This document shows, in pieces, positions 11,568 to 20,950 of a stretch of DNA of 64,000 nt. The stretch comes from VGTK01 sp046327915 (lineage in GTDB: Bacteria > Desulfobacterota > Binatia > UBA12015): positions 186,001 to 250,000 of the forward strand of contig JAXLXO010000006.1 of the NCBI GenBank assembly GCA_046327915.1, given 5' to 3'. Each line of letters begins with the position of its first letter. Positions within the stretch are counted from its first letter, which is position 1. Both the position numbers and the translations under genes were made by a program. Below the pieces are notes generated by a model. The model was not told the DNA's origin. It did not search any database and saw nothing but the letters and a program-made list of their open reading frames with translations.

Positions 11568-12391
11568 GCGGACGCCGGCGTGCCGCGGTGGCTCGCGCTC
11601 TCGCGACGTGCACCGCGTGGGCGATCGCGCTCGTCGCGGTGCTGCCGCTGCTGATCGTCGTCAAGCAAGCCGTGACCAGCGACCGCGAGAGCTTCGCGTG
11701 GCCGCCGGTCTTCGTGCCGCGCGCGTCGACGCTCGCGCACTTCGGCGCTCTCGCCGCCACCGTCGAGCTGCGTTCCGGCTTCGCGCTCAGCGTGCTGGTG
11801 GCCATCGTGACCGTCGTGGCGACGCTGGCGATCGCGGCGCCGGCGGCGTGGCTCGCGGCACGCGACGAACGCACGAGCCGGGGCCTCGGCACGCTCGTTC
11901 TGCTCGCGCGCGTGTTCCCGGCGATCGCCGTCGCGGTGCCGCTCGCCGTCGTGCTGGTGCGGCTCGGGCTCTACAACCGGCCGGCCGCGCCGGGGCTGTG
12001 GCTGGCGCACGTGCTGCTGGCGCTGCCGGTCGCGTTTCTGGTCCTGCGCGCGGGCTTCCGCGCGGTGCCGCGCGAGCTCGAGGAGGCGGCCCGTCTCGAC
12101 GGAGCACCGCCGCGCACGGCCTTGCTGCGCGTGACGCTGCCGCTCGTCCTGCCGCAGCTCGCGACGGCGGCGTTGCTCGCGTTCCTCGCCTCCTGGGACG
12201 AGCTGACCTTCGCGCTGCTGCTGCAGGTCACGAACCGCACGCTTCCGCCGCTCCTCTATTATCTGTCGGCGTTCGGCTTTCCGGGCCTGTCGAGCGCCGT
12301 CGCCGCGGTCATGCTGCTGCCGTCGCTGGTGCTGCTGCTGGTGATCGGGCGCGCGTTCCGCCCGGGCGTGCTGTCGGGGAGCGGGCGCTGA
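11564..12391 (+). CDS. ABC transporter permease 2 (MalG/UgpE-like)
   Basis: A 275-residue partner permease starting at GTG 11564, four bases inside the preceding stop, with GGAGG upstream. Six hydrophobic helices are evident, and the EAA loop reads EAARLDGAPPRTALLRVTLPLVLP. The N-terminal large periplasmic loop (WPPVFVPRASTLAHF) is typical of MalG-type subunits. Its TGA overlaps the ATG of the ATPase gene by one base. Confidence 0.92.
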   Translation: MSGRRRAAVARALATCTAWAIALVAVLPLLIVVKQAVTSDRESFAWPPVFVPRASTLAHFGALAATVELRSGFALSVLVAIVTVVATLAIAAPAAWLAARDERTSRGLGTLVLLARVFPAIAVAVPLAVVLVRLGLYNRPAAPGLWLAHVLLALPVAFLVLRAGFRAVPRELEEAARLDGAPPRTALLRVTLPLVLPQLATAALLAFLASWDELTFALLLQVTNRTLPPLLYYLSAFGFPGLSSAVAAVMLLPSLVLLLVIGRAFRPGVLSGSGR

Positions 12392-13476
12392 TGGCGCGCG
12401 CGATCCTCGACGGCGTGAGCCGGACGATCGGCGGAGTGCCGATCCTGCGCGACGTCACGCTCGACGTCGCCGACGGCGAGCTGGTGACCGTGCTCGGCCC
12501 GTCGGGCTGCGGCAAGTCGACCCTGCTGCGCCTCGTCGCGGGGCTCGACGAGCTGTCGGCGGGGACGATCCGGCTCGGCGAGCGGCGCATCGACGACGTG
12601 CCCGCGCACGAGCGCGACGTCGCGATGGTCTTCCAGAGCTACGCGCTCTACCCGCACTTGACGGTGCGCGGCAACATCGAGTTTCCGTTGCGCATGCGTC
12701 GCGCGCCGCGCGCGGAACGCCGTCGGCGCGTCGAGCAGGTCGCAGCGCTGGTCGAGCTCGACGGCCTTCTCGAGCGGAAGCCCGCCGCACTTTCGGGCGG
12801 ACAGCGGCAGCGGGTGGCGCTCGCGCGTGCGCTGGTGCGCGAGCCGGCGCTGTTCCTGCTCGACGAGCCGCTCTCGAACCTCGACGCGCGGCTCCGCGCC
12901 GACGTGCGCCGCTCGATCCGTGCGTTGCAACGTCGCCTCGGTGTGACGACGCTGCACGTCACGCACGACCAGACCGAGGCGATGACGCTCGGCGACCGCA
13001 TCGTGGTGCTCGACCGCGGGCGTGTGCAGCAGATCGGCACACCGATCGAGGTCTACGAGCGTCCCGCGAGCGCGTTCGTCGCGGGCTTCGTCGGGTCGCC
13101 GCCGATGAACCTGCTCGACGGGGACTGGGATGGTGCGAGCCTGCGCGTCGCGGGCGCGTCCGTCCCGCTCGCGGAGTCGCACCGCGCGTTGCTCGGCGCG
13201 CGGCGCGGCCGCGTGAAGGTCGGGATCCGTCCCGAGGCGTTCGCGCCGCGTGGCGCCGAGCAGGCGCGCGACACTGCGGCCGCGCTGCAGGCGCGCGTCG
13301 AGCCGCGCACCGTCGAGATCCTCGGCGGCGATACGCTGGTGCGGGCGCATCTCGGCGATGCGACGATCGTCGCGCGCCTGGCCGGCAATGTCGCGCAGCC
13401 GCCCGCGGGCGTCGCCGCGGCGCCGCGCGACGTGTTCGTGTTCGACGCGCACGACGGACGCCGGCTCGTCCCGTGA
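12391..13476 (+). CDS. ABC transporter ATP-binding protein (MalK/UgpC/MsmK-like)
   Basis: A 361-residue ATPase energising the preceding permease pair. Walker A GPSGCGKST (from residue 36), Q-loop MVFQSYALYPHLTV, signature LSGGQRQR, Walker B LFLLDEPLSNLDARLR and the switch histidine in HVTHDQTEAM are all present. The C-terminal 110 residues form the MOP/TOBE-like regulatory domain (VKVGIRPEAF; DVFVFDAHDGRRL) found in sugar importers. All four importer genes overlap, so they are one transcript. A MATE exporter gene follows after 54 bp. Confidence 0.95.
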   Translation: MARAILDGVSRTIGGVPILRDVTLDVADGELVTVLGPSGCGKSTLLRLVAGLDELSAGTIRLGERRIDDVPAHERDVAMVFQSYALYPHLTVRGNIEFPLRMRRAPRAERRRRVEQVAALVELDGLLERKPAALSGGQRQRVALARALVREPALFLLDEPLSNLDARLRADVRRSIRALQRRLGVTTLHVTHDQTEAMTLGDRIVVLDRGRVQQIGTPIEVYERPASAFVAGFVGSPPMNLLDGDWDGASLRVAGASVPLAESHRALLGARRGRVKVGIRPEAFAPRGAEQARDTAAALQARVEPRTVEILGGDTLVRAHLGDATIVARLAGNVAQPPAGVAAAPRDVFVFDAHDGRRLVP

Positions 13477-13530
13477 CCGTGGCGGCGGCGCGTTTGCGTC
13501 CGCGCGCCGCCGCGATCAACCTGCGCAGCC

Positions 13531-14871
13531 GTGCGCGAGGAGGTCGAGACGCATCCGTTCCTGCGGCGGCCGCACCACACGATGCTGGTGCTGTCGCTGC
13601 CGGTGCTGTTCTCGCTGATCGCGGAGCCGCTCACCGGAGTCGCGGACACCGCGTTCGTCGCGCGGCTCGGCGCCGGTCCGACGGCGGCGCTCGGCGTCGC
13701 GACGACGCTGCTGTCGAGCCTCTTCTGGGTCTTCAACTTCCTCGGCATCGGCACGCAGACGGCCGTCGCGCGCGCGCACGGTGCGACGGGTGCGGCCGCG
13801 CGCGGTGCGTCCGAGGCGGTGGCGACGGCGCTGGTGGCGGCGCTCGCTGGCGGCACGATGCTGGCGCTCCTCGCGTGGCCGCTCCTGCACGAGCTCGCGA
13901 CGTTCATGGGCGCCGGCGACGCGGTTCTCGCCGACGCGGTGACGTACCTGCGCATCCGTCTCGTCGCCGCGCCCGCGGTGCTGGCGACGATCGTCGCGTT
14001 CGGCGCGCTGCGCGGACGGCAGGACATGCGCACGCCGTTCCGCATCGCGGTGGCGGTGAACGTGGTCAACGTCGTGCTCGACGCGCTGCTGATCTTCGGC
14101 GCGGGCCCGATCCCGCCGCTGGGCGTCGCGGGTGCCGCGTGGGCGACGTCGGCGAGCCAGATCGTCGGCGCGCTGTGGGCGGTCACCGCGGTGTGGCGCG
14201 TGCTCGGACCGTTCGCGCGCGTGCGGCTGCGCACGCTGCTCGAGCTGCTCGTCGTCGGACGCGACCTCGTGCTGCGCACCGCGCTGCTGCTGGCGTTTCT
14301 TTTGCTCGCGACGCGCGCGGCGACGCACGCCGGTGCCGACGCCGGTGCCGCGCACCAGGCGGTGCGGCAGGTGTGGACGCTGACCGCGCTGCTGCTCGAC
14401 GCGTACGCGGCGACGACGCAGACGCTGGTCGGATTCTTCCTCGGCGCGGGACGCGTCGCCGTCGCGCGGCGCGTGGCCGCGGTCGGCTGCCAGTGGGGTG
14501 TCGCGACCGGCGTGCTGCTCGTCGTGCTGATGCTCGCCGGGACGCGGCAGGTGGAGTGGCTGCTCGTCCCGGCGGCGGCGTCGGACGTGTTCACCGCGGC
14601 GTGGATCGTCGCGGCGCTCGCGCAACCGTTGAATGCGCTGTCGTTCGTCACCGACGGCGTGCACTGGGGCACCGGCGACTTCCGCTACCTGCGCAACGCG
14701 ATGCTCGCGGCGACGCTCGCCGGCGCGGCGCTGCTCGCGGTGATCGACGTCCGCTCGCCGAACGCGCTGCTGCACGTGTGGCTCGCGACGGCGGCGTGGA
14801 TCGCGGTCCGTGCGGCGTTCGGCGTGCTTCGGGTGTGGCCGGGCATCGGCCGCGCACCGCTGCGCGGCTGA
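13531..14871 (+). CDS. MATE-family efflux transporter (DinF-like)
   Basis: A 446-residue polytopic protein with the two-bundle MATE organisation. The N-terminal half has MLVLSLPVLFSLIAEPLTGVADTAFVARLG (helix 1 with the conserved LP and D) and LFWVFNFLGIGTQTAVARA. The second half repeats the pattern (TQTLVGFFLGAGRVAVARR) and contains QPLNALSFVTDGVHWGTGDF, typical of the DinF subgroup. It probably exports organic cations or drugs by Na+ or H+ antiport. The start is GTG 13531. It follows the sugar-importer operon closely and may be cotranscribed, although a functional link is not obvious. Confidence 0.9.
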   Translation: MREEVETHPFLRRPHHTMLVLSLPVLFSLIAEPLTGVADTAFVARLGAGPTAALGVATTLLSSLFWVFNFLGIGTQTAVARAHGATGAAARGASEAVATALVAALAGGTMLALLAWPLLHELATFMGAGDAVLADAVTYLRIRLVAAPAVLATIVAFGALRGRQDMRTPFRIAVAVNVVNVVLDALLIFGAGPIPPLGVAGAAWATSASQIVGALWAVTAVWRVLGPFARVRLRTLLELLVVGRDLVLRTALLLAFLLLATRAATHAGADAGAAHQAVRQVWTLTALLLDAYAATTQTLVGFFLGAGRVAVARRVAAVGCQWGVATGVLLVVLMLAGTRQVEWLLVPAAASDVFTAAWIVAALAQPLNALSFVTDGVHWGTGDFRYLRNAMLAATLAGAALLAVIDVRSPNALLHVWLATAAWIAVRAAFGVLRVWPGIGRAPLRG

Positions 14872-14886
14872 CCGCTCTTTCACGGG

Positions 14887-14906
14887 GGGTGGGTTCCCGC
14901 CCACCC
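14887..14906 (+). terminator. Hairpin after the MATE gene
   Basis: GGGTGGG pairs with CCCACCC across a six-base loop (TTCCCG), 15 bp after the MATE stop. No T-run follows, so it is only a candidate for a GC-type intrinsic terminator. Confidence 0.4.
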
Positions 14907-15014
14907 GGGGCGCCTGTACAGTGAGGTGCTTCGCCCGGTCGTCGCGGACCTCGCCGCGCTGCTCGCGCACGCGCACCTGTGCGTCCCGGATCCACGGTGA
15001 AGCCGCGTACCACC

Positions 15015-17210
15015 ATGGCAAGGCTGATCATCGTCTCGAATCGTCTGCCGGTGACGATCCGCACCGACGGCGAGAGCGTACGCCTCGAGCGCAGCCCGGG
15101 CGGGCTCGCGACGGGGCTCGCGGGTCCCCACGCGCGCGCCGACGGGCTGTGGATCGGCTGGCCCGGCGACGTCGCGAGCCTGTCGGAGGAGCGCCGTGCC
15201 GAGGTCGCGCAGCAGCTCGACGAGCAGCGCTTCGTACCCGTCTGGCTCACGCCCGAGGACGTCAAGCACTACTACGAGGGCTTCTCGAACGCGGTGCTCT
15301 GGCCGCTGTTCCACTACCGCATCGACCAGCTGCCGCAGTACGTCGGCGACTGGGAGGCGTACGAGCGCGTCAACGAGCGCTTCGCCGACGCGATCGCCGA
15401 GCGATGGCAGCCGGGCGACGTGGTGTGGGTGCACGACTACCAGCTGATGCTGGTGCCGCAGCTGCTGCGCCGTCGCGTGCCGGACGCGCGCATCGGCTTC
15501 TTCCTGCACATCCCGTTTCCCGCCTCCGAGGTGTTCCGCGCGCTGCCGTACCGCGAGCGCATCCTCGAGGGGCTGCTCGGCGCGGATCTGGTCGGCTTCC
15601 ACACCGCGTCGTATCTGCGCGCGTTCGCGTCGTCGCTGCTGCTGGTGCTCGGCATCGCGGCGAACGTCGATCGCGTGCGCTCCGGGACGCGCGAGATCCG
15701 GCTCGGCGTCTTTCCGATGGGCGTGGACGCGGCGTCCTTCGCCGAGCTCGCGGGGCGCGACGAGGTCGGGGCGCGGGTCGCGGAGCTGCGTGGCGCCGAC
15801 GGCTGCACGCTCGTCGTCGGCATCGACCGCCTCGACTACACCAAGGGCATCCCGCGCCGCCTGCTCGCGTTCGAGAAGATGCTGCGCGACCACCCGTCGC
15901 TCGCCGAGAAGGTCCGCATGGTGCAGGTCGCCGTACCGTCGCGCACCGACGTGGCCGCGTACCAGACGTTCCGCAACGAGGTCGACGCGCTCATCGGGCG
16001 CGTGAACGGGGCCTTCGGGACGCCGCGCTGGGTGCCGATCCACTACATCTACCGCGGGCTGTCGGAGGAAGAAGTCGTGGCGCTCTACCGCGCCGCCGAC
16101 GTGCTCGTCGTGACCCCGCTGCGCGACGGCATGAACCTCGTCGCGAAGGAGTTCGTCGCGGCGCGGACCGACGAGGAAGGCGTACTCGTGCTGAGCGAGT
16201 TCGCGGGCGCGGCATCGGAGCTGGCGGAGGCGATTCTCGTCAATCCGTACGACATCGACCGTACCGCGGAAGCGATGCGCCGCGCGCTCACGCTGCCCGG
16301 CGGCGAGCGACGCGTCCGCATGCGTGCGCTTCGCCGCCGCGTGCGCCGCTACGACGTGCACTCCTGGGTGCGCTCCTTCCTGCAGGTGCTCGGCGAGTCG
16401 GGGCCGCCGGCGGAGCTGTCGGCGTTCGCGATGACGGACGCGCCGAGCCTGCACGCGGTCCAGGAACGCATGCGCGCGGTGCGGACGCTGGTCCTGCTGC
16501 TGGACTACGACGGCACCCTCGTGCCGTACGCGAGCGCGCCGGAGATGGCGCTGCCCGACGAAGGTCTGCTCGGGCTGCTGCACGCGCTCGCGCGCCGTCG
16601 CGGAACCGGGATCCATCTCGTGAGCGGCGGCTCGCGCGAGACGGTCGACGGCTGGTTCGGCGAGCTGCCGATCGCGCTCTACGCGGAGAACGGCTTCTGG
16701 TGCCGTCCCGCGGGCACGCGCGAGTGGTCGCACCAGCCGATGCCGCAGGAGGAGTGGCGCGAGCAGGTCCTGCCGATCCTCGAGACCGTGACGGAGCGCA
16801 CACCGGGCTCGCTGATCGAGGAGAAGACCGCGTCGCTGGTCTGGCACTGGCGCATGTCCGAGCCGGTGTTCGGCGCCTTCCAGGCGAACGAGCTGCGCAT
16901 CCACCTCGCGCAGCTGCTGAGCAACCTGCCGGTGGAGGTCGTGAGCGACGACCGCTCGATCGAGGTGCGTCCGTTCGGGCTCGACAAGGGCTCGCTGCTG
17001 GGCCCCATCCTCGCGATGCGCGACGACACGCTGATCGTCGCGCTCGGCGACGACCGCACCGACGAGGAGCTGTTCGCGACGCTGCCGGCAGGCGCGCTGA
17101 CGGTGCACGTCGGGCCGGGTGCGAGCCGCGCGGAGGTGCGGCTGCCGGACGTCCACGCGGCTCGCCGTCTGCTCGAAGGTCTCGTGGACTCGCCAGGCGA
17201 CGCCGTCTGA
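15015..17210 (+). CDS. otsAB: Fused trehalose-6-phosphate synthase / trehalose-6-phosphate phosphatase
   Basis: A 731-residue bifunctional enzyme making trehalose from UDP-glucose and glucose-6-phosphate. Residues 1-470 are the GT20 synthase: IIVSNRLPV, WIGWPG, YEGFSNAVLWPLFHY, WVHDYQLMLVP, FFLHIPFPASEVFR, GIDRLDYTKGI, TPLRDGMNLVAKEFVAAR. From about 480 the HAD-type phosphatase follows, with nucleophile DYDGTL (D497, D499), the conserved GGSRE and the C-terminal metal site GDDRTDEE (about 679). Plants and some bacteria have the same order; E. coli keeps two genes. ATG 15015 is chosen because MARLIIVSNRLPV is the usual N-terminus. Probable role is osmotic or desiccation protection. A membrane glycosyltransferase gene follows after 15 bp. 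Confidence 0.95.
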   Translation: MARLIIVSNRLPVTIRTDGESVRLERSPGGLATGLAGPHARADGLWIGWPGDVASLSEERRAEVAQQLDEQRFVPVWLTPEDVKHYYEGFSNAVLWPLFHYRIDQLPQYVGDWEAYERVNERFADAIAERWQPGDVVWVHDYQLMLVPQLLRRRVPDARIGFFLHIPFPASEVFRALPYRERILEGLLGADLVGFHTASYLRAFASSLLLVLGIAANVDRVRSGTREIRLGVFPMGVDAASFAELAGRDEVGARVAELRGADGCTLVVGIDRLDYTKGIPRRLLAFEKMLRDHPSLAEKVRMVQVAVPSRTDVAAYQTFRNEVDALIGRVNGAFGTPRWVPIHYIYRGLSEEEVVALYRAADVLVVTPLRDGMNLVAKEFVAARTDEEGVLVLSEFAGAASELAEAILVNPYDIDRTAEAMRRALTLPGGERRVRMRALRRRVRRYDVHSWVRSFLQVLGESGPPAELSAFAMTDAPSLHAVQERMRAVRTLVLLLDYDGTLVPYASAPEMALPDEGLLGLLHALARRRGTGIHLVSGGSRETVDGWFGELPIALYAENGFWCRPAGTREWSHQPMPQEEWREQVLPILETVTERTPGSLIEEKTASLVWHWRMSEPVFGAFQANELRIHLAQLLSNLPVEVVSDDRSIEVRPFGLDKGSLLGPILAMRDDTLIVALGDDRTDEELFATLPAGALTVHVGPGASRAEVRLPDVHAARRLLEGLVDSPGDAV

Positions 17211-17225
17211 GCCATTGTCCGGCCG

Positions 17226-18950
17226 GTGACGACCGGTCTCGCGGGCGCGATCAGCCCCTTCTCGAACGCCTGGACGACGTGGGCGACGGCACCGCTGTTC
17301 GCGCTCGCGTTCGCGGCGGCGCTGGTCTGCGCGGCGCTGCACGCGGTCGCGTTCGCGCGCCGCCTGCCGGACGACGCGGACGCGCGGCGCTCGCTCGCCG
17401 TCGGCGTGGCGCTCTTCGTCGGCGCACTCGCGCTGCGGCTCCTCTGGCCCGAGCGCGTGCACTACACCTTCAACGACGAGTACGAGTACCTCGACCACGC
17501 GCAGCGCCTGCTCGAGAGCGGCGCGTATCGGCTGTGGACCGGCCCGCCGGCCGGCGTCGCGCTCGACGCCCTCGCGTTCGCGCTCTTCCGTCCGTCGAGC
17601 GGCGTCGCGTTCCTGCTGACGATCGTGCTCGCGAGCCTGACGCCGCCGGCGCTCGACGTCGCTCTGCGCGGCCTCGGCGTGGACCGCACCGTGTCGCTGG
17701 TCGCGGCGGTGTTGCTCGTGGTCATGCCGCTGCACGTCAAGCACGCGGCGTCGGCGTCGATCGAGATCCCGTCGCTGCTGCTGCTCCTGCTCGTGCTCGC
17801 GACCTTCGCGGCGCAGCTGCGCGCGCCGACCTGGCTGAGCGCTGCCTCGTTCGCGACGTGTCTCTTCCTCGCGCTGACCATGCGCGTCGAGAACTGGGTG
17901 TTGCTCGCGGTGCTGCCCGTGGTGGCGTGGTTGCTGCGCGGCGAGGTGCGGGTGCCGCGTGTCGGGCACGTCGTGCTGATCGCCGTCGCGGCGGTGCTCG
18001 CGGCCGTGTACGTGCCGGGCATCCTCGATTCGCCGATCCGCTACGCGCCCTGGTGGAAGAGCCGCCTCTCCGCGCTCGAGCTCCTGCGGGTGAACGTCGG
18101 CTTCTTCGTCGGCCCGGACCCCGGCGTGCGCAAGGTTCCGATCCTGCTCGCCGTCGTCGGGCTCGTCGCGGGGCTGCGCCGCAACCGCGCGGCGACGCTC
18201 GCGCTGCTGTGGATGTCGCTCGTCCTGACGGTGGTCTTCGTCCTCTACGGGCTGAACCTCGGCTGGGTCGAGGAGGCGCACCAGCCGCCGCCGTGGGGCG
18301 CGCGCGCGGACGGCCACGACTCGTTCCGCTTCGATCTGCTCCTGCTGCCCGCCGTCGTGCTGCTGCTCGCGAACGGGATCGTCGCGCTCGCGCGCGCGGC
18401 GGGGACGCTGCTGCGCGGTGACGGAGCGGCCGCGCGCTGGCCTCGGCGAACGCGTCTCGCGCTGCTCGGAGCCGGCGCTGCCGTGCTCCTCGTTCTGCTC
18501 GCGTGGCGCGGCGAGTGGCACGGCTCCGATCCGCGCGCCTTCGTCGCGTCGTCCTACAACCGACGCTTCGAGATCAAGGAGCTGCGCTTCCTGCGCGACG
18601 CCCTGTCGGACGTGCCGCGCGGCGCGCGGCTCTACGTGCTGCCGCCCACCGAAGGCGTCTGGATCGACGGCATCGCGGCGCGGCCGATCGAGACGCTGCC
18701 GGGCGAGGCCGCCGCAGCACCCGGACCGGCGTACGTCTACGTCAACGGGCGTCAGCTCGCGGTGCCGGAGCTGCGGCGCTCGTTCGAGGCCGTGTCGGGG
18801 CGCGTCAAGCTGCGCGAGACCATGCACCGGGTCGACGCGGGCGACCGCTTCTTCCTGATGGCGGTGGAACCACCAACGGCTCCCGGCCCGGGCGTGCCGG
18901 CCGGGAGCCCGCGGGCGGCCGTTCGCAGCCTCAGGCCCGGTCGAGCGTGA
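17226..18950 (+). CDS. Polytopic membrane glycosyltransferase (ArnT/PMT-like GT-C fold)
   Basis: A 574-residue protein with about ten hydrophobic helices and a C-terminal soluble tail. The first periplasmic loop after helix 2 holds YTFNDEYEYLDHAQRLLESG, the acidic N-D-E motif typical of GT-C enzymes that use polyprenyl-phosphate sugars. A W/R-rich loop (WWKSRLSALELL) and FVLYGLNLGWVEEAHQPP follow. It may add a sugar to lipid or protein on the periplasmic face; substrate unknown. Start is GTG 17226, 15 bp after otsAB, so probably cotranscribed. The last 20 residues overlap a strong hairpin and the tail of the convergent gene. Confidence 0.8.
   Translation: MTTGLAGAISPFSNAWTTWATAPLFALAFAAALVCAALHAVAFARRLPDDADARRSLAVGVALFVGALALRLLWPERVHYTFNDEYEYLDHAQRLLESGAYRLWTGPPAGVALDALAFALFRPSSGVAFLLTIVLASLTPPALDVALRGLGVDRTVSLVAAVLLVVMPLHVKHAASASIEIPSLLLLLLVLATFAAQLRAPTWLSAASFATCLFLALTMRVENWVLLAVLPVVAWLLRGEVRVPRVGHVVLIAVAAVLAAVYVPGILDSPIRYAPWWKSRLSALELLRVNVGFFVGPDPGVRKVPILLAVVGLVAGLRRNRAATLALLWMSLVLTVVFVLYGLNLGWVEEAHQPPPWGARADGHDSFRFDLLLLPAVVLLLANGIVALARAAGTLLRGDGAAARWPRRTRLALLGAGAAVLLVLLAWRGEWHGSDPRAFVASSYNRRFEIKELRFLRDALSDVPRGARLYVLPPTEGVWIDGIAARPIETLPGEAAAAPGPAYVYVNGRQLAVPELRRSFEAVSGRVKLRETMHRVDAGDRFFLMAVEPPTAPGPGVPAGSPRAAVRSLRPGRA
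18878..18909. terminator. Perfect 11-bp hairpin between convergent genes
   Basis: GGCTCCCGGCC and its exact complement GGCCGGGAGCC are separated by 10 nt. It lies inside the end of the glycosyltransferase gene and just beyond the stop of the convergent secreted-protein gene, where a bidirectional terminator would be expected. There is no T-run. Confidence 0.55.
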
Positions 18951-20667
18951 TCGACACGTCGATGTAGGTGAGGTCGTTCAGCGCGTTGCTGGTCGAGTGC
19001 TTGCCCTTGCGGACGCCGAGCACCAGACGATCGCCAGGCTGCACGGCGACGTTCGTGCGGTGCACATGCCGCTGGCGCGTCTTGTGCCACTTCGCGACCA
19101 GCTTCTTCGACCACAGCGGAAGGACCGTTCCGCCGCGCACGAGGAAGATCTCGCCGAGCGCGTTGTCGCCGCGCGTCGATTCGAGCCACATCGTCGAGGA
19201 GATCTCGATCCGCCCCATCGCCGGTGCCGTCCACACGATCGCGCCGCCGCGCGTCTCGCTCGGCCAGACGGCGTTGGGCGCCGCGCCCGGAGCGCTCGTG
19301 CCGGCGACGGTTTCGTTGCCCACGAAGCCTCCCAGCGGCGGGATGTCCGGATTGGGATGTGGCGGGCCGAAGCCCGCGATCATCGTGCCGGTGCTCAGAC
19401 CGGCTCCAGGCGAGCCCGGATCGTAGGTTGCGTAGTCCCAGGCGCCGCCGCCCGGTCCGTCGCGGTACAGGTCCCGGCCGCCGTAGTAGAACGTCCGCGT
19501 CGCGGCCGGCGGCTGCGCCGAGAGGTCGAGCTCCCACCAGGTCGCGTAGTACAGGCGGCCTTCGGGCTGTCTTGCGGTCGTCAGGTAGATGCGCTCCGGG
19601 TGCCGCGAATCGACGTAGCCCCAGTGCCACGTCACGTAGAAGGCGGCCGGGTGGTCCATCAGCACGGTCTTCTCGTTGAAGCCGCTCTCGAGCGCGGCCG
19701 CGGTTGCTCCCGGAAGCTTCGCCGTCCGTGCGCAGATCGCCGAGAAGGTGTTGCAGGCATAGATCATCAGGAAGCGTCCGAGGTGGGCGCTGAATGCGAT
19801 CTTCGGCGTGCCGTCGAGGAACTCCAGCTGCGCGAGCGGCACGGCGTTGGTCTCGCCGCCCCACTTCGTGTCGGGGCCGGTCCAGTACTCGTACCGGTCG
19901 CGCGATGCGACGTGCTTCTCGTCGACACGCGCGGCGAGGAGAGTCGTCCCTGCACCGATCCTGAACGTGTAGACGACGCTGCCGATCCTGAGCGGGCTCA
20001 GGTAGTACTGCCAGTCGCCTGCGGTCCCCTCCCGGACCGGACCGAGGTCGTCGCTGCCCGGATCGGTCAGGCGCCCGAGGCCGATCCCGGTCGTCTTCGC
20101 AGCGCCCGGCGCGCCGCAGGCTGGGGCCTCGTACTGGATGCCGAAGAAGAAGTAGAGCCTCGAGTCGGCCTCGAAGAGCTCATTGGGCCAGAACAGGCAC
20201 TCGTGGTTGGCGGTGTTCGGCTGGAGCGCGGGGAGCACGACTCCCGCCGCGTTCTGGCGCAGCTTCAGGTCGACGCCCTTGTCGGGGTGGCGAAGCGGCG
20301 CTCGGCCGATCGTCCCCGTCCGGAAGCCGAACGGCTCGGTGTACTTGTCGTAGAACCCGTCCCCATCGCCGTCGATGTTCAGATCCCCGGTCGACCAGTA
20401 CGCCGTGTTGCCGACCACGAAGCTCGAGGCGCCGTCGAAGCCGATGACGCGTTGCCCGTTGCCCGATGCGGGCACGCGACTCACCAGCCGGGCGCGTGAT
20501 GCGTAGACCTGCTCGAACGGCGCCGATCCTGCGTGCGCCGCGGAAGCGTCCACGAGTGCCAGTACTCCGAGAAGCGTCGCGAGGTACGTCCTGCGTCGGT
20601 GCCGCGCGCCATCGCCTCGCGTGGGCGGGCCGGGCGGAGTGGATCGGGAGGGGTGCGAGTGTCGCAT
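18931..20667 (-). CDS. Secreted beta-propeller-like protein of unknown function
   Basis: A 578-residue exported protein. An unusually long basic N-region (residues 1-26, many R and H) precedes a hydrophobic core and an AHA-type cleavage site near residue 47. The mature part is rich in W, Y and G, with repeated strand-turn motifs (VVGNTAYWSTGDLNIDGDGDGFYDKY; RLYFFFGIQYEAPACG; AAFYVTWHWGYVDSRHPERIYLTTA). These recall DUF4185/five-bladed propeller glycosidase-like proteins. DGDGDGFYD may bind calcium. The last 70 residues form a separate beta domain (RVLxLGVRKGKHS-like). I cannot assign an activity. A candidate promoter lies about 60 bp upstream. Confidence 0.75.
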   Translation of the reverse strand: MRHSHPSRSTPPGPPTRGDGARHRRRTYLATLLGVLALVDASAAHAGSAPFEQVYASRARLVSRVPASGNGQRVIGFDGASSFVVGNTAYWSTGDLNIDGDGDGFYDKYTEPFGFRTGTIGRAPLRHPDKGVDLKLRQNAAGVVLPALQPNTANHECLFWPNELFEADSRLYFFFGIQYEAPACGAPGAAKTTGIGLGRLTDPGSDDLGPVREGTAGDWQYYLSPLRIGSVVYTFRIGAGTTLLAARVDEKHVASRDRYEYWTGPDTKWGGETNAVPLAQLEFLDGTPKIAFSAHLGRFLMIYACNTFSAICARTAKLPGATAAALESGFNEKTVLMDHPAAFYVTWHWGYVDSRHPERIYLTTARQPEGRLYYATWWELDLSAQPPAATRTFYYGGRDLYRDGPGGGAWDYATYDPGSPGAGLSTGTMIAGFGPPHPNPDIPPLGGFVGNETVAGTSAPGAAPNAVWPSETRGGAIVWTAPAMGRIEISSTMWLESTRGDNALGEIFLVRGGTVLPLWSKKLVAKWHKTRQRHVHRTNVAVQPGDRLVLGVRKGKHSTSNALNDLTYIDVSITLDRA

Positions 20668-20727
20668 GAAGGAGGGCTCCTTTCCGGTGATCGGCGGCGC
20701 CGGGTGGTGCCGCGGTCGGTCTTCGGC

Positions 20728-20758
20728 GCCATAGGCATCGCTCCACGCGTGAAGTCAA
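20728..20758 (-). promoter_or_regulatory. Candidate sigma-70-type promoter for the secreted protein gene
   Basis: On the minus strand TTGACT (20753-20758) and TATGGC (20728-20733) are 19 bp apart, upstream of the gene starting at 20667. It stands in an AT-richer patch (TCAATAAATGAATTC on the plus strand) that is rare in this window. The long spacer makes it tentative. Confidence 0.3.
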
Positions 20759-20950
20759 TAAATGAATTCGTATCCATCTGTCGATGCGTGCTCTGCATGC
20801 ATGCCGGAGGCGGTTCGACTGCAGTGCCACACGCAGGGGCGCGGTCGCCTCGCCCGCGGGCGTCCGCCTTGCCGACGACGGTCGCGGACGGTTGACCGCG
20901 GTCCACGTTGCGCGCTAGCTGACGACATTCGCTCCTCCCCCGGATCGTGC

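Noticed and set aside
14880..18827. A very long minus-strand open frame (1315 codons) antisense to otsAB and the membrane glycosyltransferase.
   Set aside because: Its translation is arginine/histidine/glutamine-rich and low in complexity, a by-product of GC-rich codons on the other strand. The plus-strand genes have clear motifs throughout.
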